Source of the DNA: an uncultured bacterium
GTDB taxonomy: Bacteria > Cyanobacteriota > Vampirovibrionia > Gastranaerophilales > Gastranaerophilaceae
Reading direction: 5' to 3'
DNA length: 64,000 nt
NCBI GenBank assembly: GCA_905216055.1
Contig: CAJMSH010000002.1
Location: 124,001 to 188,000 of the forward strand
Positions 1-8,515 of the stretch are shown here, piece by piece. Within the stretch, counting starts at the first letter, position 1. Every line of letters starts with the position of its first letter. The notes under the pieces are model-generated. The model saw only the letters and a list, made by a program, of their open reading frames with translations. It was not told where the DNA came from and made no database searches. The position numbers and the translations under genes are program-made.

Positions 1-37
1 AATCAGAAGTCAATTTTGTATGCAAATCTTTTACCAT
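1..37 (-). CDS. 5' end of an unidentified gene (partial)
   Basis: An ATG at 37-35 on the minus strand opens a frame of 12 codons (MVKDLHTKLTSD) that runs off the window edge. It starts 2 nt after the rbgA stop codon, and a GAGG ribosome-binding site sits just upstream inside the end of rbgA. It is therefore probably the next gene of the rplS-rbgA operon. Too little sequence is present to name it; rnhB is a common neighbour of rbgA in other bacteria, but nothing visible here proves that. Confidence 0.5.
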   Translation of the reverse strand, partial: MVKDLHTKLTSD

Positions 38-39
38 GT

Positions 40-888
40 CTATTCCTCGAAACTATCAAGAATAAATTTACCTATTTTACCTTCTCGAAAATCTCTCAAA
101 ACATAAACAGAAGTTCTTTCAATATCAGGATTTCCGCCTGAAACAATCCAATTTCTTGAATTTGCAATATCTTCAAGAGAAATATTATCTATTTTATAAA
201 AATCTTTCACAGCTTGTGAATATTTTTCTTCAAGAAGCGACAAAAGCTCTTTTGCAACAATCTCACTTGAATAAGCATTCTCAGAAACAGCATTAACAAA
301 AGCTAACTTCTTAGCCCTTGCTTGATCCTCCTGCTTCATTGGGATAATCCCCGGAGTATCCAACAAATCAAGTTGAGGATTAATTCTAACCCACTGCTGC
401 TGCCTTGTAACCCCAGCTTTTGCCCCGATTTTTGTCTTTGATGATTTGGTTAATTTATTTATAATACTTGATTTGCCAACATTAGGCATTCCAACAACCA
501 TAACCCTTGCAGGTCTTCTCAACAATCCTTTTTTCATCAAAGCTTGAATTCTCGGCTCAGATAATTCAACAACCTTTTTTACAACAACATTCAAATCCCT
601 AAAATTTTTAGCATCAGATTTTAAAACAGGGAAACCATATTTTTTTTCTAAAACCTTAACAAACTTGTTAAGTTCATCAGAATTAGTCAAATCCGCCTTA
701 TTAAGCAATATTAAACGGGGCTTTTCACCTAAAAGCCCCGTAATATTATCATAACTGCTCGATAAAGGCAATCTTGCATCAATAACTTCTATCACGGCAT
801 CAACTAAAGAAAGCTGTTCTTTAAGTTTTTTTTCAGCCTTCGCAATATGTCCTGGATACCAATGAATATGAAGCTTATCTTTTTTCAA
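40..888 (-). CDS. rbgA: Ribosome biogenesis GTPase RbgA/YlqF
   Basis: Circularly permuted GTPase that helps late assembly of the 50S ribosomal subunit. The permuted motif order is directly visible: G4 NKAD at residues 63-66 comes before the G1 P-loop GMPNVGKS at 133-140, and the G3 DTPG is at 177-180. The conserved N-terminal WYPGH motif is also present (10-14). At 282 residues it has the normal family length. It overlaps the end of rplS by 14 bp, so the two are one minus-strand operon. Linkage of a 50S protein with a 50S assembly factor fits the assignment. Confidence 0.93.
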   Translation of the reverse strand: MKKDKLHIHWYPGHIAKAEKKLKEQLSLVDAVIEVIDARLPLSSSYDNITGLLGEKPRLILLNKADLTNSDELNKFVKVLEKKYGFPVLKSDAKNFRDLNVVVKKVVELSEPRIQALMKKGLLRRPARVMVVGMPNVGKSSIINKLTKSSKTKIGAKAGVTRQQQWVRINPQLDLLDTPGIIPMKQEDQARAKKLAFVNAVSENAYSSEIVAKELLSLLEEKYSQAVKDFYKIDNISLEDIANSRNWIVSGGNPDIERTSVYVLRDFREGKIGKFILDSFEE

Positions 889-1228
889 TTTTTTCCTTGA
901 TACGAGTTGCTTTACCTGAACGTTCTCTTAAGTAGTAAAGTTTAGAACGTCTTACATCACCTTTTCTAAGAACAGTAATTTTGTCAATTCTTGGAGAATT
1001 TAGTAAGAATACACGTTCAACACCAACACCTTGGAAAACTTTTCTAACGGTGATAGTTTTGTTAATACCTGAACCGTGTTTTTTAATAACTGTTCCTTCG
1101 AAAGCCTGAATTCTTTCTTTGTTACCTTCAACAATTCTAACGAAAACTTTAACAGTATCGCCAGGATTTGTATCAGGAAGATTTTCTCTTAAATAAGATT
1201 TTTCCAATTCATCAATAATAGGGTTCAT
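875..1228 (-). CDS. rplS: 50S ribosomal protein L19
   Basis: Ribosomal protein of the large subunit, located near the interface with the 30S subunit. The 117-residue length and the conserved segments PGDTVKV, RIQAFEGTVI and RVFLLNSPRI are typical of the L19 family. An AAGGAA ribosome-binding site lies just before the ATG. It is the first gene of the operon with rbgA (14-bp overlap). A promoter-like pair lies about 90 bp upstream, and the leader between contains a 6-bp hairpin at 1280-1300. Confidence 0.96.
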   Translation of the reverse strand: MNPIIDELEKSYLRENLPDTNPGDTVKVFVRIVEGNKERIQAFEGTVIKKHGSGINKTITVRKVFQGVGVERVFLLNSPRIDKITVLRKGDVRRSKLYYLRERSGKATRIKEKIEKR

Positions 1229-1279
1229 TTCACAATTCCTTTATAACTTTATATTTCGTACTTATCAAATTCCTTTAAT

Positions 1280-1300
1280 CAGCGTTCCACAAATACGCTG
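1280..1300 (-). promoter_or_regulatory. Hairpin in the rplS leader
   Basis: Arms CAGCGT and ACGCTG pair perfectly over a 9-nt loop in the predicted 5' leader of the rplS-rbgA mRNA. Ribosomal-protein leaders are often autoregulatory, but this one does not match an L19 leader motif I can recall. The function is inferred only from position. Confidence 0.3.
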
Positions 1301-1314
1301 ACGCACGCAAAAGT

Positions 1315-1343
1315 ATCGTAACCCAAAGGCATAAAAATTTCAA
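1315..1343 (-). promoter_or_regulatory. Promoter of rplS-rbgA
   Basis: On the minus strand TTGAAA (1343-1338) and TACGAT (1320-1315) are separated by exactly 17 bp, about 90 bp before the rplS ATG. This is a reasonable sigma70-type promoter for the rplS-rbgA operon. Confidence 0.5.
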
Positions 1344-1376
1344 GCGATTTTTAAAATTTTGTAATATAATATAATT

Positions 1377-1520
1377 ATGGCAGGCGATTACAAGAAATTA
1401 TTAAACAAATGTAAAAAGAAAAAATTTGCTGACCCGAAAAATATGGGAGTAAATATTGATAAAAACGAGTATTACGAGATAATACTTTCAAATTCTGCCC
1501 ATCCGGAAAATATAAAATAA
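1377..1520 (+). CDS. Small basic protein, 47 residues, unknown
   Basis: The frame reads MAGDYKKLLNKCKKKKFAD and continues to NSAHPENIK, ending at a TAA. It is too short for routine ORF listing. There is no Shine-Dalgarno, but a perfect TATAAT (1365-1370) lies exactly 6 nt before the ATG, the spacing seen before several other genes in this window, which predicts a leaderless mRNA starting at the ATG. The next gene starts 19 bp after the stop. The N-terminal half is Lys-rich. I do not recognise the family. Confidence 0.5.
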   Translation: MAGDYKKLLNKCKKKKFADPKNMGVNIDKNEYYEIILSNSAHPENIK

Positions 1521-1539
1521 CACTCAAGGAAAAATTTTT

Positions 1540-1938
1540 ATGAGAATAAAAAAATATACCCCCACAATAACTTTAAAACAAAAATTTATAGAAAAACGCA
1601 TGAATAAAAAACCTTTTGAAAACATTAATCGAGGAGAAAATGAAGTTTTGGATACTTTTATGAACCGAGCAGATTCCTTAGCAATTTATGAAAAAGCCCT
1701 TCTTAAGGAAACTGAAATCTTTAACAAAGAGCTTGCAAAAGATAAAACTCTTGAATTATCTTCCCAAAAATTATATTCTATTCCCAAAACTCCTGAGCAA
1801 ATAGAAGAATATAAGACAATTACCAACAAACTTTTAAATATTGCAAAAAAATGCGGAGCGGTAAATTTACATCAAAATATGAAAGCATCTTTTGATCTAA
1901 TGCTTGAGACAACAAAAAATTTAAATATTAAAATATAA
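1540..1938 (+). CDS. Hypothetical protein, 132 residues
   Basis: No recognised domain. The sequence is Lys/Glu/Asn-rich and predicted mostly helical, starts MRIKKYTPTITLKQ and has no signal peptide or membrane segment. A weak AAGGAAA site precedes the ATG by about 8 nt. It follows the 47-residue gene by 19 bp, so both may share one transcript. The MRI start resembles other lineage-specific proteins here (31530, 39874, 56057), but the F-x-G-N motif is absent. Confidence 0.6.
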   Translation: MRIKKYTPTITLKQKFIEKRMNKKPFENINRGENEVLDTFMNRADSLAIYEKALLKETEIFNKELAKDKTLELSSQKLYSIPKTPEQIEEYKTITNKLLNIAKKCGAVNLHQNMKASFDLMLETTKNLNIKI

Positions 1939-2010
1939 ACTATTGACAATCAAGCTTTTTCGAAGTAAGTTATTAATACGTGCAAAGACATTACAGTCTT
2001 GCAGGACAAA

Positions 2011-2214
2011 TTGAAAACTTAATATGAGCATGTGGTACTCTGCCGAACAAAAGTTGACTAAATGTCAAGTTTTGTGAGAGGTGGGAGACACGCCTCAGTT
2101 CAAAGAACTGATTGAAAATTTAATATGGGCATGTGGTACTCTGCCGAACAAAAGTTGACTAAATGTCAAGTTTTGTGAGAGGTGGTAGACACGCCTCGGT
2201 TCTGAAAGAACTGA
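2011..2214 (+). repeat. Two tandem repeats made of tRNA-Leu 5' fragments interrupted by a hairpin
   Basis: Two units of 101 and 103 bp (about 2011-2111 and 2112-2214) lie directly before the intact tRNA-Leu. Each begins with a copy of the tRNA upstream sequence and its first 11 nt (GAGCATGTGGT or GGGCATGTGGT). Each is then interrupted by about 44 nt and resumes with the tRNA D-arm text ending in GACACGC. The inserted part folds: CAAAAGTTGAC pairs with GTCAAGTTTTG across TAAAT with one mismatch, and CTCT/AGAG extends the stem. A second hairpin (CAGTTC/GAACTG in unit 1, GGTTCT/AGAACT in unit 2) follows and keeps its pairing although the sequence differs. No 3' acceptor half is present, so these are not functional tRNAs. 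Confidence 0.75.
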
Positions 2215-2229
2215 TTGACAATTTAATAT

Positions 2230-2308
2230 GGGCATGTGGTGGAATGGTAGACACGCTAGTCTTAGGAACTAGTGCTAACGCGTGGGAGTTCGAGTCTCTT
2301 CATGCCCA
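2230..2308 (+). tRNA. tRNA-Leu (anticodon TAG)
   Basis: Cloverleaf read by eye: acceptor GGGCATG (2230-2236) pairs with CATGCCC (2301-2307). The anticodon loop CTTAGGA between CTAGT-type stem halves gives anticodon TAG, reading CUA leucine codons. The T-arm is GGGAG-TTCGAGT-CTCTT. The discriminator is A at 2308 and CCA is not encoded. A Rho-independent terminator follows at about 2339. The gene is directly preceded by two broken copies of its own 5' half. Confidence 0.9.
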
Positions 2309-2338
2309 ATTCTTTTTTGATTACTGGAAAAATTTATA

Positions 2339-2376
2339 ATAACAGATACTTATTAAGGTATCTGTTATATTTTTTA
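2339..2376 (+). terminator. Terminator after tRNA-Leu
   Basis: Perfect 11-bp stem (ATAACAGATAC with GTATCTGTTAT) over an 8-nt loop, followed by a T-run. It separates the tRNA-Leu transcript from the hydrolase gene starting at 2392. Confidence 0.8.
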
Positions 2377-2391
2377 TAGGAATTTATCAAA

Positions 2392-3288
2392 ATGATAATA
2401 CACCCAATAAATTATATTAATACGAAGCAATATACAACCCAATACAATAATCAAAACAATATCAATTTTGTCGGATTAAACTCAAATATAAGAAAATTAT
2501 CTCCGTTAAATACTTATATGAATAAAGTATTTGACAGATTTACATATATTTCAAAAAACAGATGGGTTCCAGTAGATAAAGAAATTAAACCTTTTTTAAA
2601 AAAAGGCAATATCCAAGTCGGGAAAGAAAAAATGCAATTTTGGGAAATAAATCCCGACAATTCAAAAAAATATATTATATTTTACCATGGGATTGGTCAA
2701 AACATTTCGACAAACCAACAAATGTATAAAAGTATAATAAATAAAGGATATGGAGTTATAGCTCCGGAATACGTATCTTTTGAGAAAACAGAATTGTCTG
2801 AAAAAGCTATAAAAGCAAAAACTCAATCCGCAATAGATTATTTAAACCAACAAGGGATACAAAATAAAGACGTAGGAGTTGTCGGATTTAGTATGGGGAG
2901 TTTTCCGGCCGTTGAAACAGCTTATAGAAATAAAGATATTAAATTTTTAGTATTAATCTCTCCATTCAATTCATTAAAAAACGAAATTGCTATGCTTACT
3001 CAGGGAATTGCGCTCAAACTTCCTAAAGTAATAAAATACAGCATTAAAAAATTTCCGTTTATACTATCACATCTTGACAATATTTTTAAGACGAAGAAAA
3101 AACTTCAAAAAATTAACACGCCTTTGTACATAATACATTCAGAAAATGACAAAGTTGTTCCTAAAAAATCCAGTGAAGAACTTTCTAAAAAAGTTAAAAA
3201 CTTAAAAGAATTTATAGTTGTTGAAAAAGGCGGTCATAATATTGAGCAAAACAAAATTGACGCATTCAACAGTTTATCTGATATTTAA
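2392..3288 (+). CDS. Alpha/beta-hydrolase with Asn-rich F-x-G leader
   Basis: Predicted serine hydrolase of the alpha/beta fold. A catalytic triad can be placed: Ser167 in the nucleophile elbow GFSMG (165-169), Asp253 in SENDKVVP and His282 in GGHN. YHGIGQN at 98-104 is the oxyanion region. The first ~35 residues are Asn/Gln/Tyr-rich and not part of the fold; they contain NFVGLN at 25-30, one instance of the F-x-G leader motif found on several unrelated proteins here. There is no classical signal peptide. An AGGA ribosome-binding site lies 9 nt before the ATG. The substrate is unknown. Confidence 0.82.
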   Translation: MIIHPINYINTKQYTTQYNNQNNINFVGLNSNIRKLSPLNTYMNKVFDRFTYISKNRWVPVDKEIKPFLKKGNIQVGKEKMQFWEINPDNSKKYIIFYHGIGQNISTNQQMYKSIINKGYGVIAPEYVSFEKTELSEKAIKAKTQSAIDYLNQQGIQNKDVGVVGFSMGSFPAVETAYRNKDIKFLVLISPFNSLKNEIAMLTQGIALKLPKVIKYSIKKFPFILSHLDNIFKTKKKLQKINTPLYIIHSENDKVVPKKSSEELSKKVKNLKEFIVVEKGGHNIEQNKIDAFNSLSDI

Positions 3289-3328
3289 GAAGTAAACAAG
3301 TTTAACTTTCAAGTTTTAACTTCTTTTT
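3289..3328 (+). terminator. Hairpin terminator after the hydrolase
   Basis: GAAGT then AAAC pair with GTTT then ACTTC (2-nt bulge), followed by five T. It overlaps the last codons of the convergent UDP-glucose dehydrogenase gene, so the two transcripts end against each other. Confidence 0.5.
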
Positions 3329-4620
3329 CCGACACAATGATACTCAAAACCGCGTTGTTTCAAACGGTCAGCATCGTATTGATTTCTACCGTCAAATATG
3401 ACAGGTGATTTTAGTAATGATTTAATTTTATCAAAATCAGGACGTCTAAATTCATTCCATTCTGTTAATAATAACAGGCAATCAGCTCCGTCTAAAGCAT
3501 CATAAGCATTTTTTGCATAAACGATTCTATCACCCCAAATATTTTTAGCCTGTTCAAAACCTTTTGGATCAAACGCTCTAACTTTAGCTCCAAATTCCAA
3601 CAGTGCATTAATTATTGTAATAGATGGCGACATTCTCATATCATTAGTTTTAGGTTTAAAAGTTAATCCCCAAACCGCAAATGTCATATTAGCCACATTC
3701 ATACCAAAACGGCCTAAAATTTTATTTATAAATATAACTCTTTGTTCTTTATTAACTTCATCAGCAGCCTCAATAAGTCTATAACCGCAATTGTTATCTT
3801 TTGCAGTTTTAAGCAAAGCCTTAACATCTTTAGGGAAACAGCTTCCCCCATAACCTAATCCCGGGAACAAGAATTGAGATCCGATACGTTTATCAGAACA
3901 CATTCCTATTCTTACCATTTCAGCATTAGCACCAACTGCCTCACAAATATTTGCGATTTCATTTGCATAAGAAATTTTTATTGCCAAAAATGAATTTGCA
4001 GCATATTTTGTCATTTCAGCAGACTTAACATCCATGATAACAAATCTGCTTGCTGTTCTGAAAAACGGAGCATAAACTTCTTGCATAATTGCAGTAGCTT
4101 TTGGAGAATTAGAACCGATTACGACTCTATCAGGCTTTAAAAAGTCATCAACCGCTGCACCTTGTTTTAAAAATTCAGGGTTTGATACAACATCAAACTC
4201 TCCGTCATAATATTTTCTGATAGTTTCTGCAACCTTATCAGCCGTTCCGACAGGTACAGTTGATTTATCAACGATAACCTTGTAACCATTTATCGCTTTC
4301 CCAATACTTTCTGCAACTGTCATAACATATCTCATATCAGCAGAACCGTCTTCACTTTGAGGAGTTCCAACTGCAATAAAGCAAACTAATGATTGTTTTA
4401 CAGCAGCATCTAAATCTGATGAAAATTTCAATCTCCCTTCAGCAACATTTGCCCTGATTAATTCTTCCAAACCAGGTTCATAAATAGGAACAATACCTTC
4501 ATGAAGCTTTTTCAATTTTTCTAAATCATTGTCTACGCATATAACATCATTTCCCATATCTGCAAGACAAGTTCCTGCTACCAATCCGACATATCCCGTT
4601 CCTATTACACAAATCTTCAT
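3316..4620 (-). CDS. ugd: UDP-glucose 6-dehydrogenase
   Basis: Oxidises UDP-glucose to UDP-glucuronate with two NAD+, supplying a sugar for capsule, LPS or other surface polysaccharides. The N-terminal Rossmann motif GTGYVG is at residues 7-12. The catalytic cysteine is Cys261 in GYGGSCFPKD, and the substrate-handling segment NPEFLKQG is at about 148-154. Its 434 residues match the family length. It is transcribed divergently from the MsbA-like exporter, 146 bp apart. No other capsule genes adjoin it; the hexapeptide acetyltransferases and GT-D enzyme elsewhere in the window may use related precursors. Confidence 0.93.
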   Translation of the reverse strand: MKICVIGTGYVGLVAGTCLADMGNDVICVDNDLEKLKKLHEGIVPIYEPGLEELIRANVAEGRLKFSSDLDAAVKQSLVCFIAVGTPQSEDGSADMRYVMTVAESIGKAINGYKVIVDKSTVPVGTADKVAETIRKYYDGEFDVVSNPEFLKQGAAVDDFLKPDRVVIGSNSPKATAIMQEVYAPFFRTASRFVIMDVKSAEMTKYAANSFLAIKISYANEIANICEAVGANAEMVRIGMCSDKRIGSQFLFPGLGYGGSCFPKDVKALLKTAKDNNCGYRLIEAADEVNKEQRVIFINKILGRFGMNVANMTFAVWGLTFKPKTNDMRMSPSITIINALLEFGAKVRAFDPKGFEQAKNIWGDRIVYAKNAYDALDGADCLLLLTEWNEFRRPDFDKIKSLLKSPVIFDGRNQYDADRLKQRGFEYHCVGKRS

Positions 4621-4766
4621 CTCTACTCCATTTCCTTAAAATTTTAATTTATAGTCATATAATAACATAAAAAATATTTTTGTGAGATAATTAAATTATA
4701 GGAGCGAATGTCAAAAATTTGCTTATTTTAAATAAATAGTGGATATTATATAAAAAGGGATAGTTC

Positions 4767-6599
4767 ATGGAGTATAAATTACAAAAGACATCATCAAAAG
4801 ATGCTTTCAATTACAAATATTTACTTGGGAAAATTTTTCCGTATATTAAACCTGTTTTACCAAGAGCAATTGTTAATTTGATTATAGCAATTCCTCTGGG
4901 CTTGTTAGATGGCGTTGTTGCACTTTCTTTAAAGCCTTATTTGGATTTTGTTATAAACGGAAATCCTGAACATACCTGGACATTTTTAGGAGTAACAGTT
5001 CATTCTCAAGCATTTTTAGCAACAATTATTCCTTTTGGTATAGTCGCATTTGCTCTATTTCAAGGTATTTTAAAATATACAAGCAATTATTTAACTGATT
5101 GGACGGGACAAAAAATTTCAATGTCTTTGAAAAAAGACTTATTTAAAAAACTTACCTCAATGGATCCGCAATTCTTTGATATCAATTCATCAGGTATTGT
5201 GTTAACAAGATTTTTAACAGATCCTGACACAGCTTCCAAAAACATTATAGATATGTTGAAATCATTTATTGCAACATTTTTTGGACTTATCGGATTGGTT
5301 GGAGTTTTGCTATACAACTCATGGAAGCTTGCAATTATCGGCGTAACAATTATGGCGATTGCGATTACTCCTGTTACACTTATTCGTAAAAGGATTAAAA
5401 GAGTCTCAAATGCAACAATGGTTGTCGGCGGAAATATGACAACTAACTTTAACGAAACATTTGCAGGTAACAAAATTATGACAGCTTATAACCTGCAACA
5501 AGATCAAAATGAAAAATTTGACAATCAAATACTTGAACAATTCCACCTTGCAATGTCTTTAACAAAACGTGTAGGCTGGATGTCACCTATTATGTATTTT
5601 GTTTGCTCAATCGGTATTGCACTTGTTATGTCTTATGGGAACCACTTAATTCTAACAGGACAAATGACAGCAGGAAGTTTTGCATCATTTGTAACATCAC
5701 TTCTTTTGCTTTACAAACCGACAAAAACTCTTGGAAACACTTTAACAAACCTTCAAAATATATTTGTTGCAATGAGCAGAGTGTTTGAATTATTTGATTT
5801 ACAACCTCAAATCAAATCACCTGAAAATGCTATACAACTTAAAGGGCTAGATAAATCAATCGACTTTAAAAATGTATGGTTTGAATATGAAGAAGGTACA
5901 CCTGTATTAAAAAACTTCTCTTTACATGTTAATAAAGGAGAAACAATTGCCCTTGTCGGAAATTCAGGCGGAGGCAAAAGTACAGTCGTAAGTCTTTTAC
6001 CGAGATTTTACGATGTAAAATCAGGTTCTATCGAATTTGACGGAATTGATATCAGAAAATTTGATCTTGAATCTTTAAGAAATAATATTTCATTTGTATT
6101 CCAAGATAACTTCTTATTCTCAGGAACGATTAAAGATAACATATTAATGGGTAATGAATCAGCAACAGAAGAACAATTAGAAAAAGTTATTAAAATGGCT
6201 CATCTTGATGAATTTACTCATACATTAGAAAACGGATTTGATACAATTGTGGGAGAGCGCGGAACTATGCTTTCCGGCGGTCAAAGACAAAGAGTTGCAA
6301 TCGCTCGTGCAATGCTAAAAGATGCACCTATTGTAATCCTTGATGAAGCAACATCAGCTCTTGATAATAAATCTGAAGCGATTGTTCAAAAAGCTTTAGA
6401 TAACTTAATTCAAAATAAAACAGTATTTGTTATCGCCCACAGACTTACAACTATAAAAAATGCAGATAGAATTGCTGTTATAAATGACGGAGAACTCGCA
6501 GAATTAGGGACACATGATGAATTAATCCATATCGAAAACGGGAAATACAAATATTTGTATGAAATGCAATTCAAATCTCAAGACGAGATTGCGGTTTAA
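4767..6599 (+). CDS. msbA: MsbA-type lipid/multidrug ABC exporter (fused permease-ATPase)
   Basis: Half-transporter that works as a homodimer in the inner membrane. The first ~320 residues form six membrane helices with the ABC-exporter coupling segment. The ATPase domain follows, with Walker A GNSGGGKST (398-406), Q-loop FQDN near 445, signature LSGGQ (502-506), Walker B ending IVILDE (522-527) and H-loop AHR near 554. In a diderm that has LpxK in the same window, lipid A flipping is the most likely job, but drug or glycolipid export cannot be excluded. It is followed 12 bp later by a small gene, probably in the same operon. Confidence 0.85.
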   Translation: MEYKLQKTSSKDAFNYKYLLGKIFPYIKPVLPRAIVNLIIAIPLGLLDGVVALSLKPYLDFVINGNPEHTWTFLGVTVHSQAFLATIIPFGIVAFALFQGILKYTSNYLTDWTGQKISMSLKKDLFKKLTSMDPQFFDINSSGIVLTRFLTDPDTASKNIIDMLKSFIATFFGLIGLVGVLLYNSWKLAIIGVTIMAIAITPVTLIRKRIKRVSNATMVVGGNMTTNFNETFAGNKIMTAYNLQQDQNEKFDNQILEQFHLAMSLTKRVGWMSPIMYFVCSIGIALVMSYGNHLILTGQMTAGSFASFVTSLLLLYKPTKTLGNTLTNLQNIFVAMSRVFELFDLQPQIKSPENAIQLKGLDKSIDFKNVWFEYEEGTPVLKNFSLHVNKGETIALVGNSGGGKSTVVSLLPRFYDVKSGSIEFDGIDIRKFDLESLRNNISFVFQDNFLFSGTIKDNILMGNESATEEQLEKVIKMAHLDEFTHTLENGFDTIVGERGTMLSGGQRQRVAIARAMLKDAPIVILDEATSALDNKSEAIVQKALDNLIQNKTVFVIAHRLTTIKNADRIAVINDGELAELGTHDELIHIENGKYKYLYEMQFKSQDEIAV

Positions 6600-6611
6600 A
6601 ACGGAGGCTTT

Positions 6612-6935
6612 ATGCACAAGATTATCAAAAAATGGATTGAACCTTATGTTTTGTTAGAAACAATAAAAAAAGATAGCGAACTTGTAAAAGATTTTACATT
6701 TGACGGTTTTTCCAAAAATGATATAAAAAAAGATTTCTTGAAAAAATTAGATAAAGAAGACTTTTTCGGACTTTACATGAAAAACGTAAACAAATTTTAT
6801 TTATTCAAAGGCAAAATAGATATTGATAAAATTTTTGATTTAACCCCATCAGATTACGAAATTACAAAAGATATCGAAAAGCCTTTTGAAATGGTTGATA
6901 TGGGAAAAGCAGAAGCAAGTATTATAAGTCTTTAA
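6612..6935 (+). CDS. Hypothetical 107-residue protein downstream of the exporter
   Basis: No recognised domain, signal peptide or membrane helix. It is Lys/Asp/Phe-rich. A clear GGAGG ribosome-binding site lies 5 nt before the ATG. It begins 12 bp after the MsbA-like gene and is probably co-transcribed with it. The stop codon overlaps the end of the convergent TPR gene by 4 bp. Confidence 0.65.
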   Translation: MHKIIKKWIEPYVLLETIKKDSELVKDFTFDGFSKNDIKKDFLKKLDKEDFFGLYMKNVNKFYLFKGKIDIDKIFDLTPSDYEITKDIEKPFEMVDMGKAEASIISL

Positions 6936-8386
6936 TCATCTTCACTGTAACCTAGATTTACAGCTTTTTGATAAGCTATATTGGCTTCATCATTTCTACC
7001 TAAATTCTCAAGGATTATATATTTCCAATAATAATTCCACTTATCGCAATTCCCGAGCAAAATTGATTTATTCATATAAATTAGAGCCTTTTGATAATTT
7101 TTTATTGCTAAATAACAACGGGAAAGCCAAAAACAGGTAAGCCCATTTTCTTCTACTTCTAACACTTTCAAACCGATATCAATTGCTTCATCACAATTTC
7201 CAAGCATAAACAGACAATACATCTTATCATTCAAATATAAAGTGTCTTTTTTAAGTAACAAATGCTTATTCAGATACAAAATAGCCTTTTTATAATCTTT
7301 ATTTGCAATAAAAACTTGTATTCGCTTGTATTCAGTTAACTCATCAGTTGGATATTCTGTTTCTAATTTATCTAAAACCTTTGAGCATTCATCAAATCTT
7401 TCCATCTTAAATAGTATGTCAAATTTTCTATGATACTTTTCAGGATTATGGATATTGTTTAATAAATCTAAATTTGCATATTCCAAGGCTTTTTTATAGT
7501 CTCCAATACTTACATACATATTGCTTAACCCATCATATAAATATGTATATTCAGGGTTATTTTTTATAACGTCCTCTAAAATATTAATAGCTTTTTTATA
7601 ATTATTATTCATAATAAATATCGTAGCTTTATGAATAAAATAAGAAGGCCTTGGATTAATTCTTATAGCTTTATTTATATTTTTAAGAGCTTTTTTTATA
7701 TTACTCGATAAAAACATATCTGAAAGAGAAGCATACTTTTCATCCTTTGGCAAAAATAATATTACAAAATATCTGAACAAATTTGTACCATCTATACTTT
7801 TAAAAAATATAGAAATTTCTGAAACTAATATCAAACCAAATAATAAAATCAGATTATCAAAAGTATTATGCTTCATTTTCAAAGCAGAAATCGAATACTT
7901 CAAAATATTTTTATAATCATGCTCTAAAAAACAAGCCAAAGCTTTAAAAGTTTCACAAGAAGGATCTTGTTTATTAATTTGCTTTAATTTATTTGAATAC
8001 TTTTCAGCAATATCAGATTCTCCTTTCAGATTATATAAACAAACAGCTGCATAATATGCAAAATAATAATCTTCCGGACATTTTTCAAGAAGAATTAAAA
8101 GATATTTTTCCGCTTTAGAAATATTTTCTTCGTTTATATATATAATTGTAAGAATATAGTCAGTATAATAATAATCTTCATCTAAATATTTTGCCTTTAA
8201 AGCACACTTTAAAGCATTAGAATACTGACCTGTATTATAATAAGCATCAGCAAGAAAAGCATAGTTCTGTGGAGTTTTTTGCCCGTTTTCAATCCGCTTT
8301 TTTAACAGTTTGATTATTCTATTTGCGCTGAATATATTTATTATATATTCAGCTTCATCATAAAATGTATAAATATTATCAAACAT
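6932..8386 (-). CDS. TPR-repeat protein
   Basis: About 484 residues built from tandem tetratricopeptide repeats; recurring segments such as AFLADAYYNTGQYSNALKCA and LYDGLSNMYVSIGDYKKALE show the W/Y-G-A-A pattern. TPR arrays are protein-binding scaffolds and no catalytic domain is present. A hydrophobic stretch near residues 185-220 (LLFGLILVSEISIFF) could be a membrane segment. I chose the ATG at 8386, because a GAGG lies 6 nt before it. An upstream in-frame TTG at 8431 would add 15 residues but has no ribosome-binding site. The partner is unknown. Confidence 0.78.
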   Translation of the reverse strand: MFDNIYTFYDEAEYIINIFSANRIIKLLKKRIENGQKTPQNYAFLADAYYNTGQYSNALKCALKAKYLDEDYYYTDYILTIIYINEENISKAEKYLLILLEKCPEDYYFAYYAAVCLYNLKGESDIAEKYSNKLKQINKQDPSCETFKALACFLEHDYKNILKYSISALKMKHNTFDNLILLFGLILVSEISIFFKSIDGTNLFRYFVILFLPKDEKYASLSDMFLSSNIKKALKNINKAIRINPRPSYFIHKATIFIMNNNYKKAINILEDVIKNNPEYTYLYDGLSNMYVSIGDYKKALEYANLDLLNNIHNPEKYHRKFDILFKMERFDECSKVLDKLETEYPTDELTEYKRIQVFIANKDYKKAILYLNKHLLLKKDTLYLNDKMYCLFMLGNCDEAIDIGLKVLEVEENGLTCFWLSRCYLAIKNYQKALIYMNKSILLGNCDKWNYYWKYIILENLGRNDEANIAYQKAVNLGYSEDD

Positions 8387-8515
8387 AACTAACCTCAATA
8401 TATATTTCGGTAAAATACACAACTTCTTCAATATTTTTTACAATAATTTACAAAAAAGCAATTTTAAAATTCAAATACACTTTATATAAATAAAGGTAAA
8501 AGGGGAAAATATTTT

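Noticed and set aside
2011..2214. Two direct repeats as a CRISPR array
   Set aside because: Only two units, no unique spacers, and the repeat matches the neighbouring tRNA-Leu; no cas genes in the window.
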